From: Chryseobacterium gambrini
Lineage (GTDB): Bacteria; Bacteroidota; Bacteroidia; Flavobacteriales; Weeksellaceae
DNA: 64,000 nucleotides
Assembly: GCF_900156825.1 (NCBI RefSeq)
Contig: NZ_FTOV01000009.1
Coordinates: 1 to 64,000, forward strand
Direction: 5' to 3'
The notes beneath the pieces were generated by a model. It was not told the origin of the DNA. It saw only the letters and a program-made list of their open reading frames with translations, and did no database searches. Within the stretch, counting starts at the first letter, position 1. Every line of letters starts with the position of its first letter. The position numbers were made by a program, and so were the translations under genes. Of the stretch, positions 24,363 through 32,375 are shown piece by piece.

Positions 24363-25175
24363 ATGAAAAGCATTTTAAAAATTTTAAGTATTTCATGTTT
24401 GTCTTTAATTTTGACAAACTGCCAAGATATGGAAAGACCGGAATTAGGAGAATATCCTAAAGATCAGGCTAATTTACCTGCTGGAAATCTTAGGTTTTTT
24501 GTTCCATTTGATAAGAGCGGTACAGATTTAAAAAACAAATTTGCTGAGGAGTTATCAGGATATCCATGTTTTGCTCCTGATAATACAATTACTCAAGTGG
24601 ATGGAATTGCTGGTAAAGCTTTTAAAGGTGGAGGCTCTCAAGTCTTCTTGAAATACCTTAATTCTAATGATTTTGCAAATAAAGCAGGAAGTTTTACAGT
24701 AGCATTTTGGGAAAAGAATGGTGATTCTAGTAATACGGAATTTGCTTTTAGTATGACAAGTGATAATTGGGCAAAAGCAAGTATGTTTGCTCTATTTGAA
24801 GGAACAGCAGCAATACCAACAATTAAATTTTTTGTTGATGAGCAGCCGGGTGACAAATGGTTTGAATGGCCTTCTGACAGTAGTTTGACAGGTATTTATG
24901 ATAATCAATGGCATCATTTAGCTTTTGTTTATGATGCTACGACTTCAGGAATGACACTATATATAGATGGAGTTGCAAAATCTACCAAGACTTGGGCAGG
25001 ACACGGCGCAGTTAAATTTAATACTTCTAAAATTAACGGATTTAGAATTGGTGGTTCTGGAAACCCTAGTGAGGGCTGGATGAAATCCTGGTCCGGAAGC
25101 TTAGACCAGTTTAGAATGTATGTAAGTGCTCTAACACCTGCGGAGGTTAATGATCTTTATATTAATAAAAAATAA
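24363..25175 (+). CDS. LamG-domain surface lipoprotein (probable glycan-binding protein)
   Basis: The 270 residues start with a lipobox (LILTNC then QDMERPELGEYPKD, acidic as in surface lipoproteins). A concanavalin-A-like LamG jelly roll covers residues about 60-265: SFTVAFWEKNGD, WHHLAFVYDATTSGMTLYIDG, GFRIGGSG and LDQFRMYVSALTPAEVNDLY. In SusCD loci such proteins bind the polysaccharide alongside SusD. It has no recognisable catalytic residues. The gene is 10 bp after susD and is closed by a long hairpin at 25183-25216. Confidence 0.85.
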   Translation: MKSILKILSISCLSLILTNCQDMERPELGEYPKDQANLPAGNLRFFVPFDKSGTDLKNKFAEELSGYPCFAPDNTITQVDGIAGKAFKGGGSQVFLKYLNSNDFANKAGSFTVAFWEKNGDSSNTEFAFSMTSDNWAKASMFALFEGTAAIPTIKFFVDEQPGDKWFEWPSDSSLTGIYDNQWHHLAFVYDATTSGMTLYIDGVAKSTKTWAGHGAVKFNTSKINGFRIGGSGNPSEGWMKSWSGSLDQFRMYVSALTPAEVNDLYINKK

Positions 25176-25182
25176 ATAGACT

Positions 25183-25216
25183 ATAATAAGAGGAAGAGAA
25201 ATCTTCCTTTTATTAT
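25183..25216 (+). terminator. Long hairpin between the binding-protein and enzyme genes of the glucan locus
   Basis: A 15-bp stem (25183-25197 with 25202-25216, one G-T wobble) carries a GAAA loop. The following sequence is not a clean T run. It may be a partial terminator or an RNA-stabilising element allowing more susCD than enzyme mRNA. Confidence 0.6.
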
Positions 25217-25225
25217 ATTTATACT

Positions 25226-26626
25226 ATGACTAAAGTTCTAACAATAGTTTTATTTACAGTATTGTTAATCAATTCATGTTCTTCAGAAGATTCATCACCG
25301 AGTTCAGGAACACCTATTGGAGGCAATACAGAAACTCCCAACAACAACTATACCGATGCACAACTCATCGAAATGGTACAAAAAGATGCTTTAAAATATT
25401 TTTGGGATTACGCCGAATCAGGATCAAAATTGGCAAGAGAACGATATCATACCGATAATCCTTCTCAGGATGCAAATATTGTGACAACCGGTGGTTCAGG
25501 TTTTGGACTCATGACCATTTTAGTAGGTATTAAAAACGGATATATTTCCAGAGCAGAAGCGGTTTCAAGATTAACAACTTCTCTTAATTTCCTTCAGAAT
25601 GCCAATCGTTTTCACGGAGCATGGCCGCATTGGATCAATGGAACCAACGGTCAGGTTGTACCTTTCAGTCAGAAAGATAACGGAGGAGATTTGGTTGAAA
25701 CTTCATTTCTTGCGCAGGGACTGATCTGTGTGAGAGAATATTTTAAAAACTCTTCAGATGCTTCAGAACTGGCAATTTCTCAAAAAGCCGATGCGCTATG
25801 GAAAGGAATTGAATGGAACTGGTATACGCAAAATCCCGCAGCTCCCAATATGCTTACATGGCATTGGTCTCCCAATTACGATTGGCAGATGAATATGCCG
25901 TTAATAGGTTTTGATGAAACGTTAATTACCTATATCATGGCTGCTGCATCTCCAAATTACTCAATCGATAAACCTGTTTATCAGCAGGGATGGGCCAGAA
26001 GCGGAAGTATAAAAAATACAGGATCTCAGTTTGGATTACCTGTTGTAGTCAATCATAACGGCGCAAATGGCACGGTAGGTCCGATGTTTTGGTCGCATTA
26101 TTCATTTTTAGGACTGGATCCGAGAGGCTTGTCCGATGAATATGTAAATTATGGCGATGCCACAACCAATCATGCTAAAATAATGTATCAGTATTGCGTT
26201 GCCAATCCGAAAGGATGGCAGGGTTATAATTCAAAAAGTTGGGGACTTACTGCAAGTTATTCCAGAAATCCAAATACGGGAGGAGATGATTACGCTGCAC
26301 ATCAGCCAAATAACGATTTAGGAATTATTTCTCCTACAGCAGCATTATCGAGTATGCCTTACACACCTGCAGAAAGTATGAATATGCTAAGATTTCTGTA
26401 TAATGAAAATTATAATAAATATGTAGGTGTAGCTGGACCTTATGATGCTTATTCTGTTCATTATAATTGGGTTACGCCAAGATATTTAGCAATAGATCAG
26501 GGAACGATTGCACCAATGGTAGAAAATTATAAAAGCCAGTTTTTATGGCAGTTATTTATGAATTCGCCCGATGTTAAGCAGGGATTAATAAAATTAGGAT
26601 TCCATTCTACACAGTATGGATTTTAA
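25226..26626 (+). CDS. GH144-type beta-1,2-glucanase lipoprotein (first copy)
   Basis: The 466-residue lipoprotein has NSC in the lipobox followed by SSEDSSPSSG, acidic and consistent with surface display. It carries the glucoamylase-like (alpha/alpha)6 domain: QKDALKYFWDYAESGSKLAR, TTGGSGFGLMTILVG, DNGGDLVETSFLAQGL, WNWYTQ, the YDAYSVHYN segment and YLAIDQGTIAPMVENYKS. This domain defines family GH144, whose studied members hydrolyse beta-1,2-glucan in an endo or sophorose-releasing manner. The next gene is a paralogue. Confidence 0.88.
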   Translation: MTKVLTIVLFTVLLINSCSSEDSSPSSGTPIGGNTETPNNNYTDAQLIEMVQKDALKYFWDYAESGSKLARERYHTDNPSQDANIVTTGGSGFGLMTILVGIKNGYISRAEAVSRLTTSLNFLQNANRFHGAWPHWINGTNGQVVPFSQKDNGGDLVETSFLAQGLICVREYFKNSSDASELAISQKADALWKGIEWNWYTQNPAAPNMLTWHWSPNYDWQMNMPLIGFDETLITYIMAAASPNYSIDKPVYQQGWARSGSIKNTGSQFGLPVVVNHNGANGTVGPMFWSHYSFLGLDPRGLSDEYVNYGDATTNHAKIMYQYCVANPKGWQGYNSKSWGLTASYSRNPNTGGDDYAAHQPNNDLGIISPTAALSSMPYTPAESMNMLRFLYNENYNKYVGVAGPYDAYSVHYNWVTPRYLAIDQGTIAPMVENYKSQFLWQLFMNSPDVKQGLIKLGFHSTQYGF

Positions 26627-26639
26627 ACAAAATTAAATT

Positions 26640-28028
26640 ATGAAAAGGATAATACTTTCAGTCATCACTATATCATCACTCTTGGTTTCGTGTAAGAACT
26701 CACAGACTTTCATGCAGGAAGCATCAAAAGTTCAGATTGTAAAAAGCACTATCACAGACGAGCAGTTAATGGATAAAGTTCAGAAAGATGCTTTAAAGTA
26801 TTTTTGGGATTATGCAGAGCCCAATTCAATGTTGGGAAGAGAGCGCTATCACGAAGATAATATCTATCCGGATAATGATAAACATGTTGTTACAACAGGA
26901 GGATCAGGATTTGGATTGGCAACCATTTTAGTGGGTGTAGAAAGAGGATTTATCCCAAGAAAAGATGCGGTGAAAAGATTGACTACCATGATGGATTTTC
27001 TTGCAAAAGCAGATCGTCACAAAGGAGCCTGGTCACACTGGATCAATGGCGAAACTGGAAAAACGGTTCCGTTCGGCAAAAAAGACAATGGAGGAGATCT
27101 GGTAGAAACCGCTTTTTTAACTTCAGGAATTTTAATGGTTCGCGAATATTTTAAAAACGGAAATACTGAAGAAAAAGCTTTAGCCAAAAAATGTGACGAG
27201 CTTTGGAAAGGTATCCAATGGAACTGGTATACAAAAGGTGGACAGAAAGTCCTTTACTGGCATTGGTCACCCGATTATCAGTGGGAAATGAACTTCCCGT
27301 TGGAAGGCTACAACGAATGTTTAATTACCTATATTTTAGCCGCTTCATCACCTACTTATCCGATCGATGCCGAAACCTATTACAAAGGCTGGACAAGAAA
27401 CGGAACCTACCTTTCAGATAAAGAAAAATACGGTTTGCCGATGTACGTAAAGCACAATGGCGCAGCAGAATACGGAGGACCTTTATTTTGGGCACATTAT
27501 TCCTATATCGGTCTGGATCCGACGAACTTATCAGATAAATTAATCAAAAACTATTTTGATTTAAATAAAAATCAGGTTCTTATTGATTACAAATATTGCG
27601 TTGAAAATCCCAAAAACTGGAAAGGATATGGACCCAATTATTGGGGATTAACAGCCAGTTATTCAAGAAACGAGGACGGAAGCGCAGGATATGATGCACA
27701 TTTTCCGCAAAATGACCGTGGGGTAATTACTCCTACTGCGGCGTTGAGCAGTTTTCCGTATTCTCCAAAAGAATCAATGGATTTTTTAAGATTTATTTAC
27801 ACCCAAAAACCTGAATTTATTGGCTCAGCCGGACCTTACGATGCAACGTCCATTCATTACAATAACTGGACAACGCCAAGATATCTCGCGATTGATCAGG
27901 GAACGATCGCTCCAATGATAGAAAATTACAGAACTGGATTTTTGTGGAAATTATTCATGAATGCACCCGAAATTCAGCAGGGATTAAAGAAACTAAGCTT
28001 CAAATCAGAAAAATATCATATTAAATAA
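26640..28028 (+). CDS. GH144-type beta-1,2-glucanase lipoprotein (second copy)
   Basis: The 462-residue paralogue of the preceding gene starts 13 bp after it. Shared motifs are QKDALKYFWDYAEPNSMLGR, VVTTGGSGFGLATILVG, DNGGDLVETAFLTSG, WNWYTKGGQKVLYWHWSPDY, GPYDATSIHYNNW and YLAIDQGTIAPMIENYRTGF. The lipobox Cys (LLVSC) is followed by KNSQTF without acidic residues, unlike the first copy, which suggests retention in the periplasm. A division of labour, surface cut then periplasmic trimming, would be expected. A conserved-flank hairpin element begins 5 bp after the stop. Confidence 0.88.
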   Translation: MKRIILSVITISSLLVSCKNSQTFMQEASKVQIVKSTITDEQLMDKVQKDALKYFWDYAEPNSMLGRERYHEDNIYPDNDKHVVTTGGSGFGLATILVGVERGFIPRKDAVKRLTTMMDFLAKADRHKGAWSHWINGETGKTVPFGKKDNGGDLVETAFLTSGILMVREYFKNGNTEEKALAKKCDELWKGIQWNWYTKGGQKVLYWHWSPDYQWEMNFPLEGYNECLITYILAASSPTYPIDAETYYKGWTRNGTYLSDKEKYGLPMYVKHNGAAEYGGPLFWAHYSYIGLDPTNLSDKLIKNYFDLNKNQVLIDYKYCVENPKNWKGYGPNYWGLTASYSRNEDGSAGYDAHFPQNDRGVITPTAALSSFPYSPKESMDFLRFIYTQKPEFIGSAGPYDATSIHYNNWTTPRYLAIDQGTIAPMIENYRTGFLWKLFMNAPEIQQGLKKLSFKSEKYHIK

Positions 28029-28032
28029 TTTT

Positions 28033-28141
28033 TTAGGAGCTGTTTCCCGCTTTCCGCACTCGCTATTTTCGGGATTCGGCGGCGGCGGAGCCGCCGCCGA
28101 ATCCCGAAAATGAGCTCAGACAAATGCTGCAATCGGGGCTA
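28033..28141 (+). repeat. Conserved-flank hairpin element, copy 1
   Basis: The left flank (28033-28064, TTAGGAGCTG...CACTCGCT) and right flank (28112-28141, GAGCTCAG...CGGGGCTA) are nearly identical to those at 41372-41489. Between them is a perfect 22-bp inverted repeat (28065-28086 with 28090-28111) closed by the triloop GGA, so the tip reads GCGGAGC. The stem sequence differs from copy 2 except at its ATTT/AAAT base. It lies just after the second GH144 gene and could also stop transcription. Confidence 0.85.
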
Positions 28142-28190
28142 TTAAAAAAAGAATGTTAAATTAGAATATCCAAAACATACAAATTCTGAT

Positions 28191-28898
28191 ATGAAATATA
28201 AACTAAAATACGCTTTATTGCTGCCGTTTCTGTTTTCTGTAAAAGCAAATGCGCAGGAAACAAAAGCAGAGCTCAACAAAGAAATAAAAAGACAGGAAAA
28301 AATCTCTTACATTCTGGATTTTCCTCAGAATGCAAAAGGAAACGTTCCGCTTATTGTTTTTCTTCACGGTTCAGGAGAAAGAGGCAATAATTTGGAAATC
28401 GTAAAAGCGCACAGTCCGTTTACCTATAAAAACTTAATAAAAGAACCGGTGGCAATTTTAGCACCTCAATGTCCTGAAAATATGTGGTGGGATACCGTTA
28501 CCGTATATAATTTGATCAAAGAAATTCAGTCAAAATACAAAGTGGATGCCTCAAGAATTTACCTTACCGGACTTTCAATGGGAGGTTGGGGAACACTGAA
28601 ACTAGCAATGGAACATCCCGAAATGTTTGCGGCGGTCGTTCCGGTTTGTGCGCCTACAGACAGAGTAATGTACGCAAACATCCATCAGTATAAAAATCTG
28701 AATATGAAAATCTTTCATGGCGGAATGGATGATGTCGTTTTACCGGAAAATGCATTTAATTTTTATCAGGCACTGCATCCTGTAAATCCGTCTGCCGAAT
28801 TAACGATTTTCTCGAATGACAACCATAATTCGTGGGATTCGACCTATTCCAATCCTAAATTATACGAATGGATGCTGTCAAAAAGAAAAGAAAAATAA
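28191..28898 (+). CDS. Exported alpha/beta-hydrolase (esterase/phospholipase-like)
   Basis: The 235-residue protein has a signal peptide ending ANAQ. The alpha/beta-hydrolase features are LIVFLHGSGERGNN (oxyanion hole HGSGERG), APQCPENMWW, the nucleophile elbow GLSMGGWGTLKLA, GGMDDVVLPENA with the acid Asp, and the catalytic His in SNDNHNSWDSTY. It is a small Esterase_phd/YP-type exported enzyme. In glycan loci such enzymes often remove acyl groups from the substrate. Here it sits between the glucanases and the GH3 gene. Confidence 0.82.
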   Translation: MKYKLKYALLLPFLFSVKANAQETKAELNKEIKRQEKISYILDFPQNAKGNVPLIVFLHGSGERGNNLEIVKAHSPFTYKNLIKEPVAILAPQCPENMWWDTVTVYNLIKEIQSKYKVDASRIYLTGLSMGGWGTLKLAMEHPEMFAAVVPVCAPTDRVMYANIHQYKNLNMKIFHGGMDDVVLPENAFNFYQALHPVNPSAELTIFSNDNHNSWDSTYSNPKLYEWMLSKRKEK

Positions 28899-29105
28899 TT
28901 TAGTGTAAATATTTAAACGAGAAGTCTTTGCTGAGTAAATAGTTTATGCTGAGCTTGTCGAAGTACCTTTTGTGCCTTAAAAACATAAAGTTTATCAAAA
29001 TAACTTTGCGCCTCTGCGTTTATCCAACAAAAAATAATAAACTAATTAAAGAAGATAGATTTATGAAATCGAAGATTCACGAATTCCTTAAAAAATGAAG
29101 AAGTT
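28899..29105. other. Gap with degenerate dispersed repeat words
   Basis: The gap holds GCTGAGCTTGTCGAAGTAC (28948-28966), a word common in intergenic repeats of many bacteria, and a CTTTGCGCCTCTGCGTTTA stretch related in style to the CTTTTGCGG repeats elsewhere in the window. No gene is seen. Confidence 0.4.
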
Positions 29106-31436
29106 ATGAGTAAAAAGTTAATTGTAATTGCGGCTTTAGCATTAGCACCTGTGTTTTCGGCGCAGGAAATGGTAACGAAGCCCGTTCAGTCGTATCAAAC
29201 GGCTCAGTATCAGTCTAAAAAGAAAGCTTTCGTAGATAATCTTTTGTCGAAAATGACTTTAGATGAAAAAATCGGGCAGCTCAATCTACCAAGTTCAGGC
29301 GATTTTACTACCGGTTTGGCTAAAAGTTCAGACATCGGAAAAAAAATCGAACAGGGTTTAGTAGGAGGACTTTTCAATATAAAAGGTGCAGATAAAATCA
29401 GAGCCGTTCAGAAAGTTGCCGTAGAAAACAGCCGTCTTAAAATTCCATTGATTTTCGGAATGGACGTCATCCACGGTTACGAAACCACTTTCCCGATTCC
29501 ATTAGGATTAGCCGCTTCATGGGATATGAATTTGGTGCAGCAGTCTGCAAGAATAGCCGCTAAAGAAGCCGCTTCAGACGGAATCAACTGGACATTCTCG
29601 CCAATGGTGGATATTTCCCGCGAACCAAGATGGGGGAGAGTTTCAGAAGGTTCCGGTGAAGATCCGTATTTAGGAAGTGAAGTGGCCAAAAACATGGTAT
29701 ACGGTTATCAGGGAAAAGATCTTGCCAACGGAACCAATATTCTGGCTTGCGTCAAGCACTTCGCACTGTACGGGGCAGGTGAAGCAGGAAGAGACTACAA
29801 CACAGTGGATATGAGTCACGTAAGAATGTTCAACGAATATTTTCCTCCTTACAAAGCAGCGGTAGATGCAGGAGTAGCTTCTGTAATGGCTTCTTTCAAC
29901 GAAGTGGATGGAGTTCCGGCAACAGGAAACAGATGGCTGCAAACCGAAGTTTTAAGAAACAAATGGAACTTCAAAGGTTTCGTAGTGACCGATTATACCG
30001 GAATCAATGAAATGGTAGATCACGGGATGGGAAATCTTCAGGAAGTTTCCGCATTGGCTTTAAAAGCAGGTATTGATATGGATATGGTAGGCGAAGGATT
30101 CTTAACCACCCTGAAAAAATCTTTAGCAGAAGGAAAAATAACTCAGGCTGAAATCGATATGGCAGCAAAAAGAATTCTTGAGGCGAAATACGATTTAGGA
30201 TTATTTTCAGATCCGTATAAATTCGGAGATGCAAAACTGGCAGCAAAAGAGGTGTACAATATGGAAAACCGAAACATTGCCAGAAACGTTGCTGCACAAT
30301 CCATGGTTTTGATGAAAAACGACAATCAGGTTTTGCCTTTGAAAAAATCAGGAACCGTTGCCGTAATCGGACCATTGGTAAACAATTCTCTGAATATGGC
30401 AGGAACATGGAGCGTTGCCGCAAAACATGAGAAAGCCGTTAATCTGATGCAGGGATTACAGGAAAACTTCGGCAAAGAAGTAAAATTCCTTTCTGCAAAA
30501 GGAGCAAATATTGATTATGATGCGAAACTGGAAGATATTTATGCAGCGCACGGTAAAAAAACCGACAGAGACAACCGTTCAAAAGAAGCTTTATTAAAAG
30601 AAGCGGTAGATGTTGCCAATAAATCCGATGTTATTGTTCTGGCAATCGGAGAATCTGCTGAAATGAGCGGAGAATCGTCTTCAAGAACAGAAATTACCAT
30701 TCCTCAGTCTCAGGTAGATCTTTTAAATGAACTAAAAAAGACAGGAAAGCCAATTGCAGTAGTTCTTTTCACAGGTCGTCCTTTAGCTTTAACAAACATT
30801 AAAGATACTCCGGATGCAATTCTTAATGTCTGGTTTGCAGGTTCCGAAGCAGGAAATGCAATCTCTGATGTACTGTTTGGAAAAGTAAATCCTTCAGGAA
30901 AATTACCGATGACTTTCCCAAGAAGTTTGGGACAGGTTCCGATTTATTACAATGCTAAAAATACAGGACGCCCGTTAGATCAGAAATTGGTTGATAAATG
31001 CGAGTACCAGAGATTCCGTTCCAATTATATGGATGAGTGTAACACGCCGTTGTATCCTTTTGGTTATGGATTAAGCTATACAAAATTCAATTATTCTGAT
31101 GTTACAGTTTCCAATGCAAATCCAAAAGGAAATCAGACCATTCAGGCATCCGTTACTGTAACGAATACCGGAAATTATGATGGAGCAGAAGTAGTTCAGC
31201 TTTATATCAGAGATATGGTAGGAAGCATTACAAGACCCGTAAAAGAACTGAAAGGCTTCCAGAAAGTGATGTTGAAAAAAGGGGAATCTAAAAAAGTTAC
31301 CTTCGATATTACTCCGGAAAACCTGAAATTCTACAACGGAGATCTGAAATACGACTGGGAACCGGGTGAATTTGATATCATGATCGGAACCAACTCATCC
31401 GATGTGAAACATTCCAAAATCAACTGGACAAAATAA
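29106..31436 (+). CDS. bglX: Glycoside hydrolase family 3 beta-glucosidase (BglX-like)
   Basis: The 776 residues include signal peptide (ending FSAQ), GH3 barrel (about 45-370: LLSKMTLDEKIGQLNLP, IPLIFGMDVIHGYETTFPIP, WTFSPMVDISREPRWGRVSEG, CVKHFALYGAGEAGRDYN), GH3 C-terminal domain (about 400-620: AAQSMVLMKNDNQVLPLKKS, VLAIGESAEMSGESSSR) and fibronectin-III-like tail (about 685-760). The catalytic Asp is D296 in VVTDYTG. Family members act on beta-gluco-oligosaccharides, some on sophorose, which fits a final periplasmic step in beta-1,2-glucan use. A terminator follows. Confidence 0.93.
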   Translation: MSKKLIVIAALALAPVFSAQEMVTKPVQSYQTAQYQSKKKAFVDNLLSKMTLDEKIGQLNLPSSGDFTTGLAKSSDIGKKIEQGLVGGLFNIKGADKIRAVQKVAVENSRLKIPLIFGMDVIHGYETTFPIPLGLAASWDMNLVQQSARIAAKEAASDGINWTFSPMVDISREPRWGRVSEGSGEDPYLGSEVAKNMVYGYQGKDLANGTNILACVKHFALYGAGEAGRDYNTVDMSHVRMFNEYFPPYKAAVDAGVASVMASFNEVDGVPATGNRWLQTEVLRNKWNFKGFVVTDYTGINEMVDHGMGNLQEVSALALKAGIDMDMVGEGFLTTLKKSLAEGKITQAEIDMAAKRILEAKYDLGLFSDPYKFGDAKLAAKEVYNMENRNIARNVAAQSMVLMKNDNQVLPLKKSGTVAVIGPLVNNSLNMAGTWSVAAKHEKAVNLMQGLQENFGKEVKFLSAKGANIDYDAKLEDIYAAHGKKTDRDNRSKEALLKEAVDVANKSDVIVLAIGESAEMSGESSSRTEITIPQSQVDLLNELKKTGKPIAVVLFTGRPLALTNIKDTPDAILNVWFAGSEAGNAISDVLFGKVNPSGKLPMTFPRSLGQVPIYYNAKNTGRPLDQKLVDKCEYQRFRSNYMDECNTPLYPFGYGLSYTKFNYSDVTVSNANPKGNQTIQASVTVTNTGNYDGAEVVQLYIRDMVGSITRPVKELKGFQKVMLKKGESKKVTFDITPENLKFYNGDLKYDWEPGEFDIMIGTNSSDVKHSKINWTK

Positions 31437-31443
31437 ATCATAT

Positions 31444-31472
31444 AAGCCACTCAATTAGAGTGGCTTTTTTTG
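31444..31472 (+). terminator. Intrinsic terminator of the glucan locus
   Basis: AAGCCACTC / GAGTGGCTT, a 9-bp stem with a 5-base loop, then a run of Ts. It ends the locus just after bglX. Confidence 0.88.
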
Positions 31473-31546
31473 TATTTTTGAATAAACACTCACTATAAAG
31501 TGCTTTGGCATAATTTTTAGACAATTGAAAACTTAAATTTTAAAAC

Positions 31547-31957
31547 ATGAGAAAAACAATTTTATTCAGTACAATGTTCCTTGGTTCATTAATCTTTGCA
31601 CAGCAGACGCATGTTGTAGGCGGAGACAAAGATGTTCATGGCTGCAAAGCTTCCGCAGGTTATACCTATTCTCAGATCAAAAATGATTGCGTAAGAGTTT
31701 TTGAACAGAAAATCAAATTAAAGGAAGTAAGTTCAGATAAAAGCTACACTACATCAACGGCAGTTATCTTCAGTAAAAACATGAAAAAAGCCGAAATTTT
31801 TATTCCGGACGGAAGCGCAAACAGCATTATTCTCGACAGACAGGGAAAAAGTAAGATATGGAAAAGCGGAAAACATATCAAAGACAGCTACGTTTTAGTT
31901 CCTTATAAAAAAACAGGTTATCAGATTAAAAAAAATGATGTGGTGATTTATCAATAA
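31547..31957 (+). CDS. Small secreted hypothetical protein
   Basis: The 136 residues begin with a signal peptide (MRKTILFSTMFLGSLIFAQ). The mature N-terminus has GGDKDVHGCKASAGYTYSQIK and NDCVRVFEQKIKL, two Cys that could form a disulfide, followed by a Lys-rich beta-strand domain (VIFSKNMKKAEIFIPDGS, YVLVPYKKTGYQIKKNDVVIY). The compact size and basic character would suit a periplasmic inhibitor or binding protein, but no family is recognised with confidence. It stands between two terminators, beside the double-glycine peptide gene. Confidence 0.65.
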   Translation: MRKTILFSTMFLGSLIFAQQTHVVGGDKDVHGCKASAGYTYSQIKNDCVRVFEQKIKLKEVSSDKSYTTSTAVIFSKNMKKAEIFIPDGSANSIILDRQGKSKIWKSGKHIKDSYVLVPYKKTGYQIKKNDVVIYQ

Positions 31958-31960
31958 ATA

Positions 31961-31988
31961 AAAACAGGAAATTTTAGTTTCCTGTTTT
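31961..31988. terminator. Bidirectional intrinsic terminator
   Basis: The 11-bp stem AAAACAGGAAA / TTTCCTGTTTT has a 6-base loop and T runs. It separates the secreted protein gene from the convergent GG-leader peptide gene. Confidence 0.85.
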
Positions 31989-31995
31989 TTAGTTT

Positions 31996-32145
31996 TTAAA
32001 TACAAAGATTAGCATTATACGGTCTGCAAGGTCCATTTTCTTTATATTGACAACTGCCTGCAGGACAACTTTCACCAGGCGGAGGTACCCATCCTCCTGC
32101 AATATTTTTCAGAGCTGACTTTGATAATTTTTTTAGATTTTTCAT
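31996..32145 (-). CDS. Short peptide with a double-glycine leader (bacteriocin-like)
   Basis: The minus strand from ATG at 32145 encodes 49 residues: leader MKNLKKLSKSALKNIAGG, then WVPPPGESCPAGSCQYKENG and PCRPYNANLCI. The amphipathic Lys/Leu leader ending in Gly-Gly is the signature of peptides cut and exported by C39-peptidase ABC transporters (class II bacteriocins, pheromones, some RiPPs). The core is Pro-rich with four Cys (positions 27, 32, 40 and 48), allowing two disulfides. Similar short genes are scattered in Chryseobacterium genomes as bacteriocin-like proteins. No transporter, immunity or modification gene adjoins it. The frame ends 8 bp from a terminator. Confidence 0.75.
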   Translation of the reverse strand: MKNLKKLSKSALKNIAGGWVPPPGESCPAGSCQYKENGPCRPYNANLCI

Positions 32146-32340
32146 AATTAATTTGATTTAATATTTCTTTTGTAGAAGCTAAAATAAAAAAATAAATCTG
32201 ATAATAATTCATTTAATGTTGAAAAATATTTTCTACAGCTTTTTTATGAAAGTTTTCCTTCATTATTGCTGTCTGGTTTCATTTAAACACAGATAAGCAT
32301 TTCTAAGAAAAAACCATTTTTCTCTCTCACTGAAAAACCT

Positions 32341-32348
32341 TATTTTTG
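32341..32348 (+). promoter_or_regulatory. Putative -7 element of purB (TATTTTTG)
   Basis: It matches TAnnTTTG 27 bp before the purB start. No TTG lies at the usual upstream spacing. Confidence 0.35.
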
Positions 32349-32375
32349 CATATCTAAAAAAAGTAAAAGAAAAGA

